From assembly GCA_947652605.1 (NCBI GenBank), contig OX393579.1, positions 43,282,970-43,346,969 on the forward strand: a stretch of 64,000 nucleotides of DNA, in the 5' to 3' direction. Numbering within the stretch: position 1 is the first letter of the stretch; each line of letters starts with the position of its first letter. This document shows positions 44,677 to 55,330 of this stretch, piece after piece. The notes beneath the pieces are model-generated. The model saw only the letters and a list, made by a program, of their open reading frames with translations. It did not search any database and was not told where the DNA came from. Both the position numbers and the translations under genes were made by a program. The DNA comes from Elmis aenea. Taxonomy: Eukaryota; Arthropoda; Insecta; Coleoptera; Elmidae.

Positions 44677-45896
44677 CAGGGTGGGCAAATTTCGATGTTT
44701 TAATAGGGAATCTCGGTAACTATAAGAGGTATAAAAAAATCTACCGCGCATCCTCGATCTCTTTTTTCGAGAAAAAGTTAATGGTGAAAACTAAAATTGT
44801 TATCGTCTTTTGTTTTCGAGTTATCGCCGATAACTCGATTTTTCGACTTTTCGTTTTATGACTATATCTCGCTTGTTTATGAAAATAAAGAAAAATAATT
44901 TTGACGTTCTACAGGCACTTTTTTAATAAAAATGCAGTGGCGTAGTCAATTTTTCAAAAACAAAAACGAAATTCGAGTTGTGACATAAAGTTGTATTTTT
45001 TTAAATGGAACCTATAGTTGGCTATGACTTATTTAAATTCCTTATTTTTTTGTCATTCCAAATATATAAGCGTTGATGTATTTATTTTCAATAATAGGCA
45101 AGTTACGGAGGTTTTTTAGTTTTTTTTTTAAACAAAATTATAGTAGGCTGTGAAAACAAAAACAAAACAAGGTGTAAAACCTTTTTAAACTTATTTGGTA
45201 CAAGTTACGAAGGTTTTGTAATTTGTTGTTGTGATAAACATTACAAATATTTGAACATAAGATAAACTACAATAAACTACATTACTGCAGATTCCGACTA
45301 AATCGTTGTTTCCTTATTTTTATATATTTATAATGTTTATGACAACAACAAATTACAAAACCTTCGTAACTTGTACCAAATGAGTTTATAAAGGTTTTAC
45401 ACCTTGTTTTGTTTTTGTTTTCACAGCCTACTATAATTTTGTTTAAAAAAAAAACTAAAAAACCTCCGTAACTTCCGTTTTATTGAAAATAAATACATCA
45501 ACCCTTATATATTTGGAATGACAAAAAAAAGGAATTTAAATAAGTCATAACCAACTATGGGTTTTCTTTAAAAAAATACAACTTTATATCACAACTCGAA
45601 TTTCGGATTTTTTTTTGAAAAATTGTCTACGCCACTGGATTCTTATCAAAAAAGTACCTGTAGAACGTCAAAATTATTTTTGTTTATTTTCATAAACAAG
45701 CGAAATATAGTCGTAAAACGAATAGTCGAAAAATCGAGTTATCGGCGATAACTCGAAAACAAAAGACGATAACCAATTTTAGTTTTCACCATTAACTTTT
45801 TCTCGAAAAAAGAGATCGAGGATGCGCGGTCCGTTTTTTGATACCTCTTATAGTTACCGAGATTCCCTATTAAAACATCGAAATTTGCCCACCCTG
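44677..45896. mobile_element. TA-flanked palindromic element, 1220 bp
   Basis: CAGGGTGGGCAAATTTCGATG and its mirror at the right end are bounded by TA. The arms (about 580 bases each) are nearly identical inverted copies centred near 45285, with GGGAATCTCGGTAACTATAAGAGG just inside. The arms also contain CAGTGGCGTAG-like pieces. Non-coding. Confidence 0.88.
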
Positions 45897-45898
45897 TA

Positions 45899-46196
45899 CA
45901 TACGACCAAGTTAAATTGAATTATTACTTAATCATACGTTTCACATTAATGGGGGAAATATTGAAATATTGTAAATAAACTTTATTTGACACAATCAAGA
46001 AACTCTTAGAAATAAACAAAAATTACATACTCTTGTGAAAATGTAGTATGATTTTAAAGATTATCGTTTAAGTGAAAAAAAGTCTAACAAAAAAATTTAC
46101 GGTGTTATGTATTGATATGATTTTATTAAATTCATACGTTCGTGAAACCAATTAATCGCGTGTGGAGAAATTACTAAATAATAAATCATGCCAATA
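45899..46196. other. No gene recognised
   Basis: AT-rich spacer. Confidence 0.4.
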
Positions 46197-46198
46197 TA

Positions 46199-46593
46199 CA
46201 GGGTAGGCCAAAACTATGGAAATGCTGCTGTAACGGCGTGAATTATAAAAAAATGTTTTATACTCCTATAAAAAGTGTGGCATATTGTTAGCTACATTTT
46301 GACGTACTTCAAGACAATGTTCTAACATCTCTAAAAATTGTCGTGAAGCATTTGAAAGGTTTTCAGCTGGCGAGTTTCGTATAGGTACCATTTTTTAAAT
46401 TTTTAATATTGTTTGGCCACATTTTGTATACTTTGTTTTTCGAGTAACCCCACAAATAAAATCCAGTGGGGTTAAGTCTGGAGAAAGTGGTGGCCATTCA
46501 ATAAACCTTTTTCGCCCAACCTTTCTATTTGCAAATGTTGCGTTAAGAAAATCTCTCACCTTCATATTAAAATGTGGTGGTGCTCCATCTTGC
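46199..46593 (-). pseudogene. Tc1/mariner transposase C-terminal relic with CAGGGT end
   Basis: The end CAGGGTAGGCCAAAACTATGG is preceded by TA (46197..46198). On the minus strand the transposase reads QDGAPPHFNMKVRDFLN, VGRKRFIEWPPLSPDLTPLD, then after one frameshift YLWGYSKNKVYKMW and, in the first frame again, NSPAENLSNASRQFLEML. DGAPPH and SPDLTPLDF..WG flank the last two catalytic residues of DDE_3 transposases. The 5' part is cut off at about 46593 by LINE sequence. Confidence 0.75.
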
Positions 46594-46597
46594 TAAT

Positions 46598-46642
46598 TTT
46601 ATTATTTAATCCAAGTCTTTCTACTGTTAGGTGTAGGACTGT
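46598..46642 (-). repeat. LINE 3'-tail fragment
   Basis: On the minus strand: CAGTCCTACACCTAACAGTAG then AAAGACT..TAAATAATAAA, the same 3' tail as at 16985..17030 and 60975..61020. It abuts a LINE fragment in the opposite orientation. Confidence 0.55.
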
Positions 46643-46990
46643 TGATATATAGAGCAGGTAGCGAATTTTACATGTCTAGCAACAATAATTGGAGAGAATG
46701 ATAAATTGGAGAAAGAGCTGAATAATAGAATAGCGGCAGCGACTAAATTTTACTACGCCACTAATAAATGTTTGACAAGCAAGCAGGAAATATCAAAAAA
46801 AAACGAAGACACGAGTTTTTAACGCAGTGGGCGTACCCATTCTCACGTACAGCTCAGAAACATGGACACACACACAAAAACAGAAACAAAGAATACAGAC
46901 ACAGGAAATGAGATATCTGAGAAGAATAGAGGTATGTAGACTGATCGAAAATCAGTGACGAAAAATTAAAAAAAAGCTAGGAGTAACAGA
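46643..46990 (+). pseudogene. LINE thumb-region relic
   Basis: With frameshifts the + strand reads KLEKELNNRIAAATKFYYAT, NKCLTSKQEISKK, then RVFNAVGVP..TYSSETWTHTQKQKQRIQ and EMRYLRRIE. This is the segment after the reverse transcriptase (SETW thumb motif). A sibling of the fragment at 54915..55330. Confidence 0.6.
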
Positions 46991-46999
46991 TAACCGCTT

Positions 47000-47470
47000 C
47001 CAGCCATCTTTTCTTGGGTCTCCCTCTTCTTTTTACACCCATTCTACTAGCTTTAATCATTATCATCGTGTTTCCTTGATTGGAGAGGCTATCTTATTCC
47101 CTGGGCCCTTACTACTTCGGTAATGGACGGTTCTTTGTACCATCTCATTACTTCCTCGTTTGTTCTTCTTCTCCATTCCCCGGTATTTGTTTTTACTCCC
47201 CCGTAAATCTTCCGCAATATTTTCCTTTCCCACAATTCGAGATTTTCTTTTTCTATTTTTTTGATTATCCAGGTTTCACAAGCGTAAGTTACAGTGGGTC
47301 TTAATACTGTTTTGCACAATCTTACTTTAGCCTTTCTTGAGATTTTTTGATTTAAGGATTGTTGCAAGAGAACCCGCGCATTTATTACCTTTTGAAAGTC
47401 CCTCTCTAATTCCTTTCCTGTTGTCGCAGTTATCAGTAATTTGCACACCCAGATAAATGAAATTTCTTAC
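47000..47470 (-). pseudogene. LINE C-terminal relic, minus strand
   Basis: A 119-codon open stretch from 47448 reads KVINARVLLQQSLNQKISRK, then TVTYACETWIIKKIEKENLE and LWERKILRKIYGG. YACETW is the non-LTR retrotransposon thumb motif. Truncated on both sides; a different family from the adjacent fragment. Confidence 0.7.
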
Positions 47471-48373
47471 TTTCTCAAGAATAAAATGGAAAGAAGAAGT
47501 GAGGCAGACTAGAAGAAAAAGGAGTCAGGTGAAGAGATGTGCCACAGTTAGCCACTGATAGACTGGGATTGAAAAACATAATCAAGAACTAGGAAAACAT
47601 TTATCTCGACACCGAAAGGTACTAGAGGATCTGATTAAAAAGAAGAAGTCATTTGTTTTGAAATATTGTAAGTTTTTAGTACGTTAACCTTCGCTCTATC
47701 TTAAATAATAAACTAGATACTCATATAATCCCATCGAATTTGGACCTCTTTTAAACAAGCAGGTGTGGCAGATAAATTTAAACTGTTTCGACGCAAATTA
47801 TAAGTACGAATCAAATATTACACTCACAGTTGTCTAAATGAGCCAACTACCAATTTAATAATAAAACTGGCTACAATTAAAACTTTAAAAGCCAAGGACC
47901 GTGCGGTTGGTCTTGTCATTATACCCGATCGGAATATTTAGCGTTTCGTGCAAAACTCGTTGCAGAATCATTTATCTGAAACATCACAGAAATCAGCTTT
48001 GCATTTTAAAGACTTGAAAGCCTTAATTAGTAGTCATAGAATTGTTAATTGTGGTATTTTGCACGAAATCCCTAATAACAGAGCTGACTTTATATTATAT
48101 AATTTTTCGTGCACCTTATTGCATGTTTGAAGTACACATAATGTAAAGTTGTTGCACGTTTACACATTTTTGCGTCAGGTTGGCCTCATAAAAGTTCCCT
48201 AAATACTGCATTTAAAATCAATTAAATTGGAAATGCCCACATATGAAATATATAATTTTCTCAATGGTAGTGCTTGCAAGAGACTAAATAGATTTATGTA
48301 GCAAAAAGTAAATGTCGATAAGACGTAGCAGAGTTGTTATCCACGCCACCAACTACAGCACTGCAATATAATA
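47471..48373. other. No gene recognised
   Basis: Includes a short trace of the 21979 family (CCCATCGAATTTGGACC at about 47732..47750). The 60-residue + ORF at 47948 has no family features. Confidence 0.4.
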
Positions 48374-48867
48374 CAGCGTGTCCCAGATTACATTTCCATC
48401 ATGGGAATCTCGTTTATTATAAAAGATACAGGTTTGTTAAATATATGAGTTATTCCCAAGTGTGAGAGGAGCTATAATCAATTTTTAAAAGTACAAAATT
48501 TCTCGTACTTTGGATGTTACAGCAAAAAATATGAACATGTTATTTTTTTTTCGAATTCATTCTACGATTTTTGTTGATTTTGTGACTTATTTATAAAAAT
48601 AAATAAAGCAAGTAATACCTCTTTAAAAAGAGGACAGAAAAGCACATTTAACTATTCCATAGCCAGCATCGCTGTCCATAAGAAAACATGAAATTAGGGG
48701 TAATATCTCGAAAATGGTTAATGATGAAAAAAATCTAAATTAGCAGTTACATCCTCCATTAATGAGTACACTAAGAAAAAACTATCCTATTTATCTAATT
48801 TAAACAAACCTGTATCTCTTATAATAAGCGAGGTTCTAATGCTGGAATTGTAATCTGGGACACCCTG
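48374..48867. mobile_element. TA-flanked palindromic-end element, 494 bp
   Basis: CAGCGTGTCCCAGATTACAT and its mirror ending GGGACACCCTG are bounded by TA. Inside each end lie GGGAATCTCG and AAAGATACAGGTTTGTTAAAT or mirrors. It ends 33 bases before the Harbinger element. Confidence 0.82.
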
Positions 48868-49227
48868 TATAACTCATTTAATTTAAAACGCAGTGTTTAA
48901 AGCTACGTACACACAGAGGCAACAAACGGGAACTTTTGTCATTGGTGACTTGTTTCTTTAAACAAAGTTACCAGTCGTTGCTAAAAGTTTCTGCTTGTTT
49001 CTGTCGCCAATGACATGTTTCCTTATGTCGCGTGTTTCGCTTTCGAGGCGGTAAACTTCAAAAGAAACTAGGCAACAGCAAGCAACAAGCCGCGACATGT
49101 TTCTATGAGTGAACAGTTTGTTGCATTAGTCGCATGTTACACTAAACTTTGTCGGTTCGCTTAGGTGATGATTTAAGGACGGGCGGTCAGATCTGTGCTT
49201 TGCAATAATAGTAGAAGTTCACACAAT

Positions 49228-51393
49228 ATGGCCGTATGGTCAAATGATAAAACCATTCAATTGATTGACCTGTATAGACAGGCAGAATGTTTGTGGAATC
49301 CAAAAGATCCACAACATAAATGTGCCAATTCTAAGCACGACGCACTTACAAGTATATCGTTAGCTGTTGGTATCGACATTATAGAAGTAAAACGAAAAAT
49401 TAAAAATGTCACAGGACAATTTTACAGAGAGCGTGCTAAGTATCGACAATCAAAAAAATCTGGAGCTGGAACATCTTTCCTTTCTAAATGGTTCGCATAT
49501 AAGTATATGATGTTTTTAAAAGACAAAAACAAAGTGCTTTCTTGTGTGGAAGGGGGAATGCAAAATGAGGTAAGTAACTAACTATACCTACATTCTTATT
49601 TATTTTTCTTTTATATTTTTTCAAAAAGGTAATTTGACAATGTTATAAATAATTTATATTCAGATTTTCGCTAAATAATTAACCTTCTATCTGTACTGAT
49701 GTACTTTTAGGATTAAAGTATGAGGCACAAAACGTATCTATTAATGGTTTATTCACATGTTTTAATAATGATATACAGATTATTTAACATGCTAGTAATT
49801 ATCTTGCCAAGGAATAGATCCAGCCGGTGTTTGAAAAAATGTTGTGAATTCTTGTCGTATTTCTTGAGCTTCTAACGATGATTTACGACCTTTTTTGGCA
49901 AAAGAACCAAATGCAGTTTCTCCGTTTATTTCCCTTCTCCAGGAACCGGGTATAACCTTTCCAGTGTCTTTATCTTCTGAGTCAAAAGTGCCGGATGGTG
50001 TATAATAGTGTTTTGAATTACTACTTTTTCTGAGATAGTTGTGTAAATAAATACAAGCCCTGACGATCTTTTTGACTTTTTCTGGTTCCAAGAGTAAAGG
50101 CTTTCGCAATACTCTAAATCTAGCAGATAAAATTCCAAATACATTTTCGGATACTCTCCTGGCTCTGCTAAGACGATAATTGAATGTTCTTCTTAACGAT
50201 CCTTTATTTTGAGGCCCGGGGTATGGTTTTAAAATATTAACAGACAGTGGAAACGCATCGTCACCCAAAAATACGTAAGGAACTGTTCTTTCACGCCCAG
50301 GCAATGAGTTTGGTTCTGGAAGGTTCAATTTATTTTCTTTCAATTTTTTTTTGAAAGTAGTAGACTCAAAAACTCCACCATCTGATATTCGACCTTGACA
50401 TCCCAGATTGAAATACATGAATTGGTAATTTGCATCTGCTAATGCAAAAAGGACAATACTAAAAAATCCTTTGTAATTGAAGAATTCGCTTCCACTGTTC
50501 TTAGGAGCTTGAATCATAACATGCTTACCATCTATTACTACAGCACAATGAGGAAAATTCCATCGACAATTAAACTCATTTGCAATAGCTCTCCAATCTT
50601 GCTGATTTGTAGGTAACTGAAAAAGGGAATATAAAACATATAACTGTCTTACTTCAAATAAATCCATGATAATTATCTATTTAGTTTTCATTAAGATTTT
50701 TTTTTTCCTTTGTTACAGGAACTTTCATCCAATTGTTCGGGAGACGAAATAAACGATGACGAATACAGTGTAGAAATCTCACAAGACACAGAAGCAGATT
50801 ATACCAACGAACAGGAAATCGAAACTACAAACGAAATTACAACAAACAAGAACAATAATACAACTCTTGATGAAATCCCTTCAGGAAAACGTTCTGCAGT
50901 TTTTTGTAAACCAAAATCAGTAAAAAAGAAAAAAACATCAATTGAAGATGAACAACGCCAAGAAGCGTATGCAATCATGAAAAGCTTGTATGCAGATAGA
51001 GGGACAAGGGATAAGTGTGATATTTTTGGAGAATTAGTTGCCGCCAAAATGAAAAGTCTGAATACTGATCATGCTCGAAATACAGCAGAGCATTTAATTT
51101 CAAATATTTTATGGGAAGCCACTTTGGGAAAATACGATTATCCTCAACAAAACTATCTGCAACATGGACATCACAACTCATTTTTCCAGAGTCCAGAGTC
51201 CACAGCAAGCTCGATGTATTCACCATCTCAAGACAGTCTTGAATCACGAAGCAGTTTGCCACAGCAGCAGTCCCCAGTTACTGATCAGCATATCACGAAT
51301 ACAAATACAAGTATATTACAAAAGCAGAACAACGACGACTGCCATCCTACTCGTACCAATGACATACTTAGTCAAGTATTGCTGGATCTATAG
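49228..51393 (+). CDS. Harbinger-borne MADF (Myb/SANT-like) DNA-binding protein, two exons
   Basis: Exon 1 49228..49569 (114 codons) and exon 2 50719..51393 (224 codons plus stop) join at GAG|GTAAGT and GTTACAG, phase 0, giving 338 aa. The MADF domain is about residues 2-95: WSNDKTIQLIDLYRQAECLW, KRKIKNVTGQFYRERAKYRQ, then FLSKWFAYKYMMFLKD. An acidic linker (residues 115-155), a basic KPKSVKKKKT stretch and a C-terminal helix block follow (CDIFGELVAAKMKSLNTDHA, a tail common to Harbinger MADF/Myb proteins). In known systems this partner binds the element ends and brings in the transposase (family knowledge). An in-frame GTG at 49195 lies upstream; ATG 49228 fits the MADF start best. Its 1.15-kb intron contains the main transposase exon on the other strand. 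Confidence 0.85.
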
Positions 51394-52015
51394 TTTATAT
51401 GTTAATAACACTATAATTTTCGTTTTGTTTTGTTTAGATAAATAAAGTTTATTTTGAAACAAATTTGCCAAACATTTGTTATATATTTTACCAACTTACC
51501 TTTACTTCTTCTTCAAGTGCATTAGTCAGAGCATCACAAACTTCTGGTATTATAGCTGAAATCGCTTGTACTGACATTTTGAAAAGATACATCATGGAGT
51601 GATAGGAATCACCTGTTGCCAAAAATTTTAATGTAACTAATAGTTCTTTTGCAGTAATGGATGGTCTCCAATTTGTATCCTGTTTTGATATAATTGGTCC
51701 TATTTTACTTAAAAGAATTTCCAGATCAGTACTTGACATTCGAAGGAAGTTTTTCAGGTGTCCACCACTTGTCAATCGATCATCAGCGGTCAAACTCTTC
51801 ATGATTTCTGTTCCTCCATCATGCACTCTCCTCATTAAGGAAGTTCGCATCCAACATTTTCTCTTGCGTTTTTTTTTACTTAAGATGACACAAGCTGCCG
51901 CAGCCATTACTATAGCATCCGCGTACAACATTAGGGACGAAGTCTTGAATATTACTAAGTTGCTGGAAATGTGTTGATTGTGTGCGAACACTGTGTTGCC
52001 TCTGTTCTTCGACAT
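49792..52015 (-). CDS. Harbinger DDE transposase (HARBI1-like nuclease), two exons
   Basis: Exon 1 52015..51500 (172 codons) and exon 2 50616..49792 (274 codons plus stop) join at AAG|GTAAGT and TTTTTCAG, phase 0, giving 446 aa. The N-terminal half contains HLKNFLRMSSTDLEILLSKI, ITAKELLVTLKFLATGDSYH, the DNA-binding region typical of the family. The DDE_4 core follows: HCAVVIDGKH (Asp near residue 201), ALADANYQF (Asp near 233), GRISDGGVF, then YVFLGDDAF, FNYRLSRARRVSENVFGILS (Glu near 329). All three catalytic residues are present and the length is normal for an autonomous Harbinger. Its intron encloses exon 2 of the MADF gene on the + strand. The cut-and-paste role is from family knowledge; current activity is inference from the open frame. 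The start could be an internal Met, e.g. residue 28. Confidence 0.9.
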
Positions 52016-52157
52016 GTTTAAATACTTTGTAACCTTAGTCGAACTGTTTCTTCTGTGTGTAATCTTTGTTTCTTGTTTCTACGACATGAAACAGAAATAG
52101 TCGACAAAGTGGCAATGACATGTTTCCATTTGTTGCCTCTGTGTGTACCTACCTTAA

Positions 52158-53109
52158 CGTTTGAATATAATTTCGAAAATGTTACAAAGGAGAACATATT
52201 GTAAGATGCTCGACAAGATTTTCTGTATTTGTAAATAAAAACTATTTTCTACTTAATGCAAGAACTAAAGGGTGTGTGCAGTTTTTGTATGTGTAATACA
52301 AAAACTACAAATACCCTTTTTAGTGCTCTGTAAGTATCTCTATTAAGTATTATCGACATAATTAATGTTAAACGTTCTGGTCTTTATAATGTTCATTAAC
52401 TCGAACAGAATTAAGGTATTAAGGATTCGTTCTGCTTGCTAAACGGTAAATCTGGATTGTTTTAGTGAACGCGAGTAATTGAAAAGGTTATATTGCAATT
52501 TAAGCGTTTTATTTTTAATGGAAATTAACATTGTAGGTTTTATTTAGCTTTTCAATGAAACAAATTGGATACACTTGAGATCCTAATCCTATGAAGGTCT
52601 GCAACACAATGTATGTTAATTCACTTAATTCCGTTTATGATCTCTGGAATACACTTTTAACATGCTTTGATACGGAAACTCAGATAATTTAGATAAAACG
52701 CTTTGCTGAACTATACTTCCGTATCCCTTGAAAATGTACAAAAATGTGTACCGTTATATGGCGATTTTTGACAGCAATAAGTTCTATGTATCAGATTCAT
52801 TTTAATTGAGTTTTTTTTTTGTTGGTTAAGCAATTTACATGTAAAAAAAGTTGTATCCCGGAAAATAATATTGAAGGTGTGTTAGGATGTTCTCTTTTTT
52901 TTAAAGTCAAATGATTTGTTTTTAAAGTAGAAATAAAAAATGATTTCTTATCCCCAGATGATGAAAAACTCCTAGCAATATGTTACTTTCCTTAAGTAAT
53001 AGACATTGTTTATTTGTAGTCATTTCTATAAAGTTATCTTCAGTCACTATTATTTTAAGTGACAAAGTTTAGATAATATTAAAATATATTTCAAATAGTT
53101 TATCGTATC
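52158..53109. other. No gene recognised
   Basis: AT-rich, with no ORF or repeat ends recognised. Confidence 0.4.
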
Positions 53110-55330
53110 CTAATCTCCATCTTCTTCTGTCGACTAAATCTGGTTCTTAGAGTTCTCTGTCCTCCATGGTCTTTTCCATTTTTTTCCAGTTTTTTCCGGC
53201 CTTTTTTTCGTCTTACCCGTGGTTGTCACTTCCATACTTGTGCTGGTAATCGATCTTTTGGCATCCGTCTTAGATGGCCATACCATTTTAATCTCTTTGA
53301 GGTAATTGTAACAATTTTAGTAGTACCTACGTCCATTCTATCCCGGATATCTGTTTTACGTACTCTGTCAGGTTTAGTAAAACTCCAGAGAAAAGTTGCA
53401 CATTTTTATGACGATTAAGAATCTGAAAAGAAATCCTGGATATTTTGATTCGTTTTTGATTTATTACAAAAAAACTGAAAAATGTGATTTTAGAAAAATA
53501 TTATTATCTTCCTTACCATTGACGCTATTTCATTTAAACTTGGTAACTTTATGTTTTGATCGTCCCGGGTTTGATGACGTCAACAGAAATTTTCTAAGCC
53601 TTCTAGATTTCAAGTTGCGATAGTCAACTTTTTTATTTCTTATGGCCGCCATATTGGATTTTTACACCATCAGACAGACAAAAAAATTAGCTTTTCAGAT
53701 TGGTAACCAACGTACCTTTTTTCTTTCAAAAAACTTGTTGAAATTTTAAAATTTGTGTAAATAATTCATAAAATCGAGAATGCTCTGAAAAACAATTAAA
53801 ATTATAATATAAATAAAAGCTACAGAACATTTTATTGGTCTAATGATAACGAAATTAAGATTGTTGGAAACATATTTGGAAGATATGTTAGGCGAATTGC
53901 CATTATTAACAATTCCAAATCATCAGTAGTTTCAGCAAGCAGGAGCTGGTCCTCACAACGCCCGCATTGTAAAAGGATATTAATTTAGATGTACGGTTTC
54001 AAAATTCATGACTTGGTACGTTTGGTCCTGTTCATTGGCCTCTGCGATCGACTTGTTTAACGCCTATGTATTACTTTTACATTGATGTTGTTTATGCAAC
54101 CCTAACGGAAAATATTGAACTTCTTCACCGTAAAACCAAAACTGCTGTCAACTCTATTTCGAGACAAACCATCCTAAAGGCAGTGGACGAAATGAATTTG
54201 AGGACTAACCACTACATCATACATAACGGCGCACACTTTAAACAATTTAAATAATTATTTATCAGGTGTTTTAAATTTATTGTCATTTCGTTATTTTATT
54301 AGACCTATAAAATGTTGTGTCCCTTTTATTATTGTTTTTCAGAACATTCACGATTTTATAGATTATTTATACAAATTTTCAAATTTCAACAAGTTTTTTG
54401 AAAGAAGAAACGTATGTTGGTTACCAATCTGAAAAGCTATTTTTTTTGTCTGTCTGATGGTGTAAAAATCCAATATGGCGGCCATGAGAAATAAAAAAGT
54501 TGACTATTGCAACTTGAAATCTAGAAGGCTTTTGTTGACGTCATCAAAACCAGGACGGTCAAAAACATAAAGTTACCAAGTTTAAATGAAATAGCGTCAA
54601 TGGTAGGGAAGATAATAATATTTTTCTAAAATCACATTTTTCAGTTTTTTTTTGTAATAAATCAAAAACGAATCAAAATATCCAGGATTTATTTTCAGAT
54701 TCTTAATCGCCATAAAAATGTGCAACTTTTCTTTAATTTAACCGACCTTGTATATATTACCGTTTCCAAGATAGCAATGGTGAGCATCGAAAAAAGCACC
54801 ACCCTGTATATCTTAAATAAAGTGGGTGCTATGCAGCAACCTTCACGGAGACCCTTCGTTACTGCAATTTTATTCGATATTATATATCCCACTTTCACGT
54901 AGCTGATGGTCATACCCTTGTTTTTTTCGGATTTTTTCGTTACTAATTTTATCGATCAGTCTATATCCCTCTATTTTACTCAGAAATCTTATTTCCTGTG
55001 TCTGTATTCTTTATTTTTGTTTTTGTGTTACTGTCCAAGTTTCTGAACTGTAAGTAAGAATGAGTGCGTCACTGCATTAAAAACTCGCGTTTTCGTTTCT
55101 TTTGATAACTCCTTTTTACTTATCAAACATTTATTAGTGGCGTAGTAAAATTTCGTCGCGGCCGCGATCTTATTCAGATGGTATCCAAATTATCGTTCTC
55201 TGCAATTATTGTTCCTAAGTATTGTATTTAAAATTCGTTACCTGCTCTATCTTTTTTGGTCTAGTATGATTGTAATTATAACTAGTACATGATTTTTCGC
55301 TATAGCCATAGCCTTTGTCTTTGTTATATT
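53110..55330 (-). pseudogene. LINE relics on the minus strand, split by a Tc1/mariner-type element
   Basis: Pieces on the minus strand: (a) 55330..54915, YLGTIIAENDNLD, NKCLISKKELSKETKTRVFN and SSETWTV-like thumb sequence with frameshifts; (b) 54913..54752, KVGYIISNKIAVTKGLREG and CCIAPTLFKIY, the motif-B region of the reverse transcriptase; (c) 53360..53110, RVRKTDIRDRMDVGTTKIVT, ITSKRLKWYGHLRRMPKDRL, the C-terminal tail. On the minus strand (a) precedes (b) although the thumb should follow the RT, so (a) and (b) are different copies placed side by side. The element at 53363..54750 sits between (b) and (c). Confidence 0.6.
53363..54750 (+). mobile_element. Tc1/mariner-type element with long inverted arms and transposase relic
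   Basis: Arms of about 400 bases (53390..53800 and 54310..54725) mirror each other from GAAAAGTTGCACATTTTTATG inward; the right end is CAACCGACCTTG-like then TA, the left end is eroded. Between the arms the + strand (about 53820..54254) reads, with frameshifts, LRLLETYLEDMLGELPLLTI, FQQAGAGPHNARIVKGY and LHRKTKTAVNSISRQTILKA, NHYIIHNGAHFKQF. The GAGPHNARIV block corresponds to the QDGAPPH motif, with D lost. The transposase is dead and mostly deleted (about 145 codons left). Confidence 0.6.

Larger units (their letters stand above)
48901..52154. mobile_element. PIF/Harbinger transposon 1, apparently intact, 3254 bp
   Basis: Inverted ends AGCTACGTACACACAGAGGC and (inverted) AGGTAGGTACACACAGAGGC are flanked by TAA on both sides (48898..48900 and 52155..52157). 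It holds two complete-looking genes: MADF protein on + (49228..51393) and DDE transposase on - (52015..49792). The 15-mer CAATGACATGTTTCC occurs once near each end (about 49008 and 52113) in the same orientation, with related CGACATG sites around it, possible protein-binding subterminal repeats. No frameshift or stop was found in either gene, which suggests recent activity. Confidence 0.92.

Noticed and set aside
47080..47304. + strand ORF across the LINE fragment at 47000..47470
   Set aside because: Antisense shadow of the minus-strand YACETW LINE segment.
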